Shown: positions 62,656 to 64,000 of the stretch, in pieces | Layout: every line of letters begins with the position of its first letter | Numbering within the stretch: position 1 is the first letter of the stretch | NCBI GenBank assembly: GCA_963674665.2 | Contig: CAXXPL010000001.1 | Coordinates: 434,001 to 498,000, forward strand | Direction of reading: 5' to 3' | Origin: G963674665 sp963674665 | GTDB lineage: Bacteria; Desulfobacterota; Desulfovibrionia; Desulfovibrionales; Desulfovibrionaceae | Length of the DNA stretch: 64,000 bases | Notes under the pieces: generated by a model | Seen by the model: only the letters and a program-made list of their open reading frames with translations | Told to the model about the DNA's origin: nothing | Databases searched by the model: none | Position numbers and translations under genes: made by a program

Positions 62656-62775
62656 ATGGAAATTCAAATCGAGAAGCTCTGCAAGCGCTATACATCCGGC
62701 AGCAAGACCATCAATGCCCTGGACCTCGCGAGCATGACCGTGGCCCCGGCCCACTGCCTGCTGCTCACCAAATAG
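62656..62775 (+). pseudogene. ABC transporter ATPase remnant (39 codons, large internal deletion)
   Basis: A normal ABC ATPase opening (MEIQIEKLCKRYTSGSKTIN then ALDLASMTVAP) passes directly into what looks like the end of such a protein (AHCLLLTK, stop at 62773). Walker A, the Q-loop, signature motif and Walker B are all missing, so roughly 1 kb has been lost with the reading frame kept. The gene still sits in its expected place between the binding protein and permease genes. It cannot hydrolyse ATP. Confidence 0.8.
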
Positions 62776-62785
62776 GGAGGGGGGA

Positions 62786-64000
62786 ATGTACGCCAAGCGC
62801 TCGACACTCACCCCGGCTCTCATAGCCATTGTGGGGTTTCTGACGGTCTGTCCGGTGGCCATACTCGTCATCGGCAGCTTCAGCACCGACCTGGGCACCC
62901 TGGGCGGCTTCACCCTGGACAAGTACATCCAGGCCTACACAGACCCAGAGTTGTTGAACATCATCGCCAACACGCTGGTCTTCGTGATCGGTTCATCCTT
63001 CCTGGCCACCGTCCTGGCCCTGTTCCTGTCCTACCTGAACAACCGCACGGACGTCCCGTTCAAGTTCATGTTCCGGGTCATCTCCATCATCCCGATGATG
63101 ATCCCGCACATTCTCTTCTCCGTGAGCTGGGTCCTGCTGCTCAACCCCTCCAACGGGATCATCAACCTGTTCTTGCGGCAGGTCCTTGGCATGGAAGGGG
63201 GGCTGAACATCTATACCCTGCACGGCATGATCCTGGTGGAAGGGCTGCTCGACCTGCCCATCGCCTACCTGATCATCGCCCCGGCCATGGCCTCCTTTGA
63301 TGTGGCCCTGGAGGAGTCCTCGCGGGTCTGCGGCGGCTCCTCACTGCGCACCCTGTTCCGGATCACCCTGCCGGTGCTTCGGCCCGCGATCATGGCCGCC
63401 TTTATCCTGTCCCTGGTGCGCAGCCTGGCCTCCTTTGCCGTGCCCTCGGTCATCGGCATGCGGGGCAGAATCTACGTACTGTCCACCCACATCTATCGGT
63501 CCGTGTCCACGGGCTTTTCCGCGGACTACGGCAAGGCCGCGGCCCTGGGCATGGTCGTGCTGGCCTCGTCCATCACCCTGATCTACCTCTACCGTTTCAT
63601 GACGCGCGAGGGCGAGAAGTATGTGACCATCTCCAGCCGTGGCTACCGGCCCACGGTGATCCGGCTCAAACGGGCCCGGTATCCGCTGTTCGCCGTGGTG
63701 GGTGCGCTCTCCTTCGTGCTCATCGTGCTGCCCGTGCTGGTGCTGTTCTACACCTCCATGGTGCCGTACTCCATGGTGCCCAGCGCCAAGGCTTTTTCGA
63801 TGATGAGTTGGCGGCACTGGATCGCCGTGATCAACGATCCCATCTCCCTGCTCTCGCTCAAGAACAGTGTGATTCTGGGCGTGGGCGGGGCCACATTGGG
63901 CATTTTCCTGTCCATCTTCGTGGCCTACGTCATCGTGAAGGTGCGCACGCCGGCTTCGGGACTGCTGGAGAGCCTCTCGTTCCTGTCCTTCTCCTTCCCG
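62786..64000 (+). CDS. ABC transporter permease, two-domain FbpB/PhnU-like (3' end outside window)
   Basis: The frame opens with an ATG at 62786 behind GGGAGGGGGG and stays open to the right edge, 405 codons. It shows repeated hydrophobic helices and the EAA-loop region of importer permeases (ALEESSRVCGGSSLRTLFRITLPVLRPAI, about 170-200). A second set of helices starts at about 300, as in fused two-domain permeases for iron(III), 2-aminoethylphosphonate or polyamines. The binding protein and ATPase genes upstream are broken, so the permease is likely without partners unless the same genes exist elsewhere. Confidence 0.9.
   Translation, partial: MYAKRSTLTPALIAIVGFLTVCPVAILVIGSFSTDLGTLGGFTLDKYIQAYTDPELLNIIANTLVFVIGSSFLATVLALFLSYLNNRTDVPFKFMFRVISIIPMMIPHILFSVSWVLLLNPSNGIINLFLRQVLGMEGGLNIYTLHGMILVEGLLDLPIAYLIIAPAMASFDVALEESSRVCGGSSLRTLFRITLPVLRPAIMAAFILSLVRSLASFAVPSVIGMRGRIYVLSTHIYRSVSTGFSADYGKAAALGMVVLASSITLIYLYRFMTREGEKYVTISSRGYRPTVIRLKRARYPLFAVVGALSFVLIVLPVLVLFYTSMVPYSMVPSAKAFSMMSWRHWIAVINDPISLLSLKNSVILGVGGATLGIFLSIFVAYVIVKVRTPASGLLESLSFLSFSFP

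Noticed and set aside
1..64000. tRNA, rRNA, CRISPR arrays, insertion sequences or phage genes
   Set aside because: I looked for tRNA T-loops, regularly spaced repeats and transposase or integrase motifs and saw none.

Overview
The window looks like a chromosomal segment from a GC-rich, free-living, mostly anaerobic deltaproteobacterium, most like a sulfate reducer of the Desulfovibrio group. That assignment is inferred from gene content and style: very many two-component proteins, several sigma-54 activators, a molybdopterin oxidoreductase, a TauE/UspA/PEP-dikinase-like cluster, and G-rich hairpin terminators that recur between genes. I see no tRNA, rRNA, insertion sequence, phage gene or CRISPR array.

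Layout. (1) 1-5452, minus strand: a catabolic or modification cluster. It holds a glutamine-synthetase-like ligase, a C45-type Ntn acyltransferase, a radical SAM protein and a molybdopterin oxidoreductase that runs off the left edge. A good sigma-54 promoter precedes the ligase, and a hybrid kinase and a sigma-54 activator (5836-9309) lie divergently next to it. (2) 9573-13499: an RpiR-type regulator, a DAACS carboxylate/amino-acid symporter and a class V aminotransferase, with a clear promoter overlapped by an inverted repeat. (3) 13571-16977: a sugar-type binding protein plus rhamnulose-1-phosphate aldolase, and a secreted alpha/beta hydrolase. (4) 17363-24621: a very large hybrid kinase (about 1,970 residues) broken by an eight-G run, followed by a REC-HD-GYP protein. 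(5) 24744-29267: small membrane and Cys-containing proteins, a Cys-cluster secreted protein, a periplasmic thioredoxin-SH3 protein and an alpha/beta-hydrolase-like protein behind AT-rich DNA.

(6) 29347-43627 is the most unusual region. Three paralogous proteins carry an ATP-grasp (PEP/pyruvate-binding) domain and a phosphohistidine swivelling domain. In place of the usual PEP-binding barrel they end in a shared domain I do not recognise. They are encoded with a single-domain response regulator, a TIGR02186-like membrane protein, a TauE/SafE permease and a UspA-like protein. A near-consensus sigma-54 promoter with twin upstream palindromes precedes the uspA-like gene, and a kinase/sigma-54 activator pair is transcribed divergently. 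A PPP-type phosphatase converges on the end of the cluster.

(7) 43886-59930, minus strand: two signalling operons. One has a binding lipoprotein, a hybrid kinase and a REC-HD-GYP protein. The other is a seven-gene run: kinase, Rcp1-like regulator, two REC-kinases, REC-HDOD, REC-degenerate-HD and REC-PAS-GGDEF-EAL. No gene in either operon encodes a DNA-binding output; both end in cyclic-di-GMP enzymes. (8) 60405-64000: a small secreted protein, then a decayed ABC-transporter locus. Its sigma-54 regulator and binding protein have both lost their 5' ends at one junction, and its ATPase is cut to 39 codons, while the permease stays open to the right edge.
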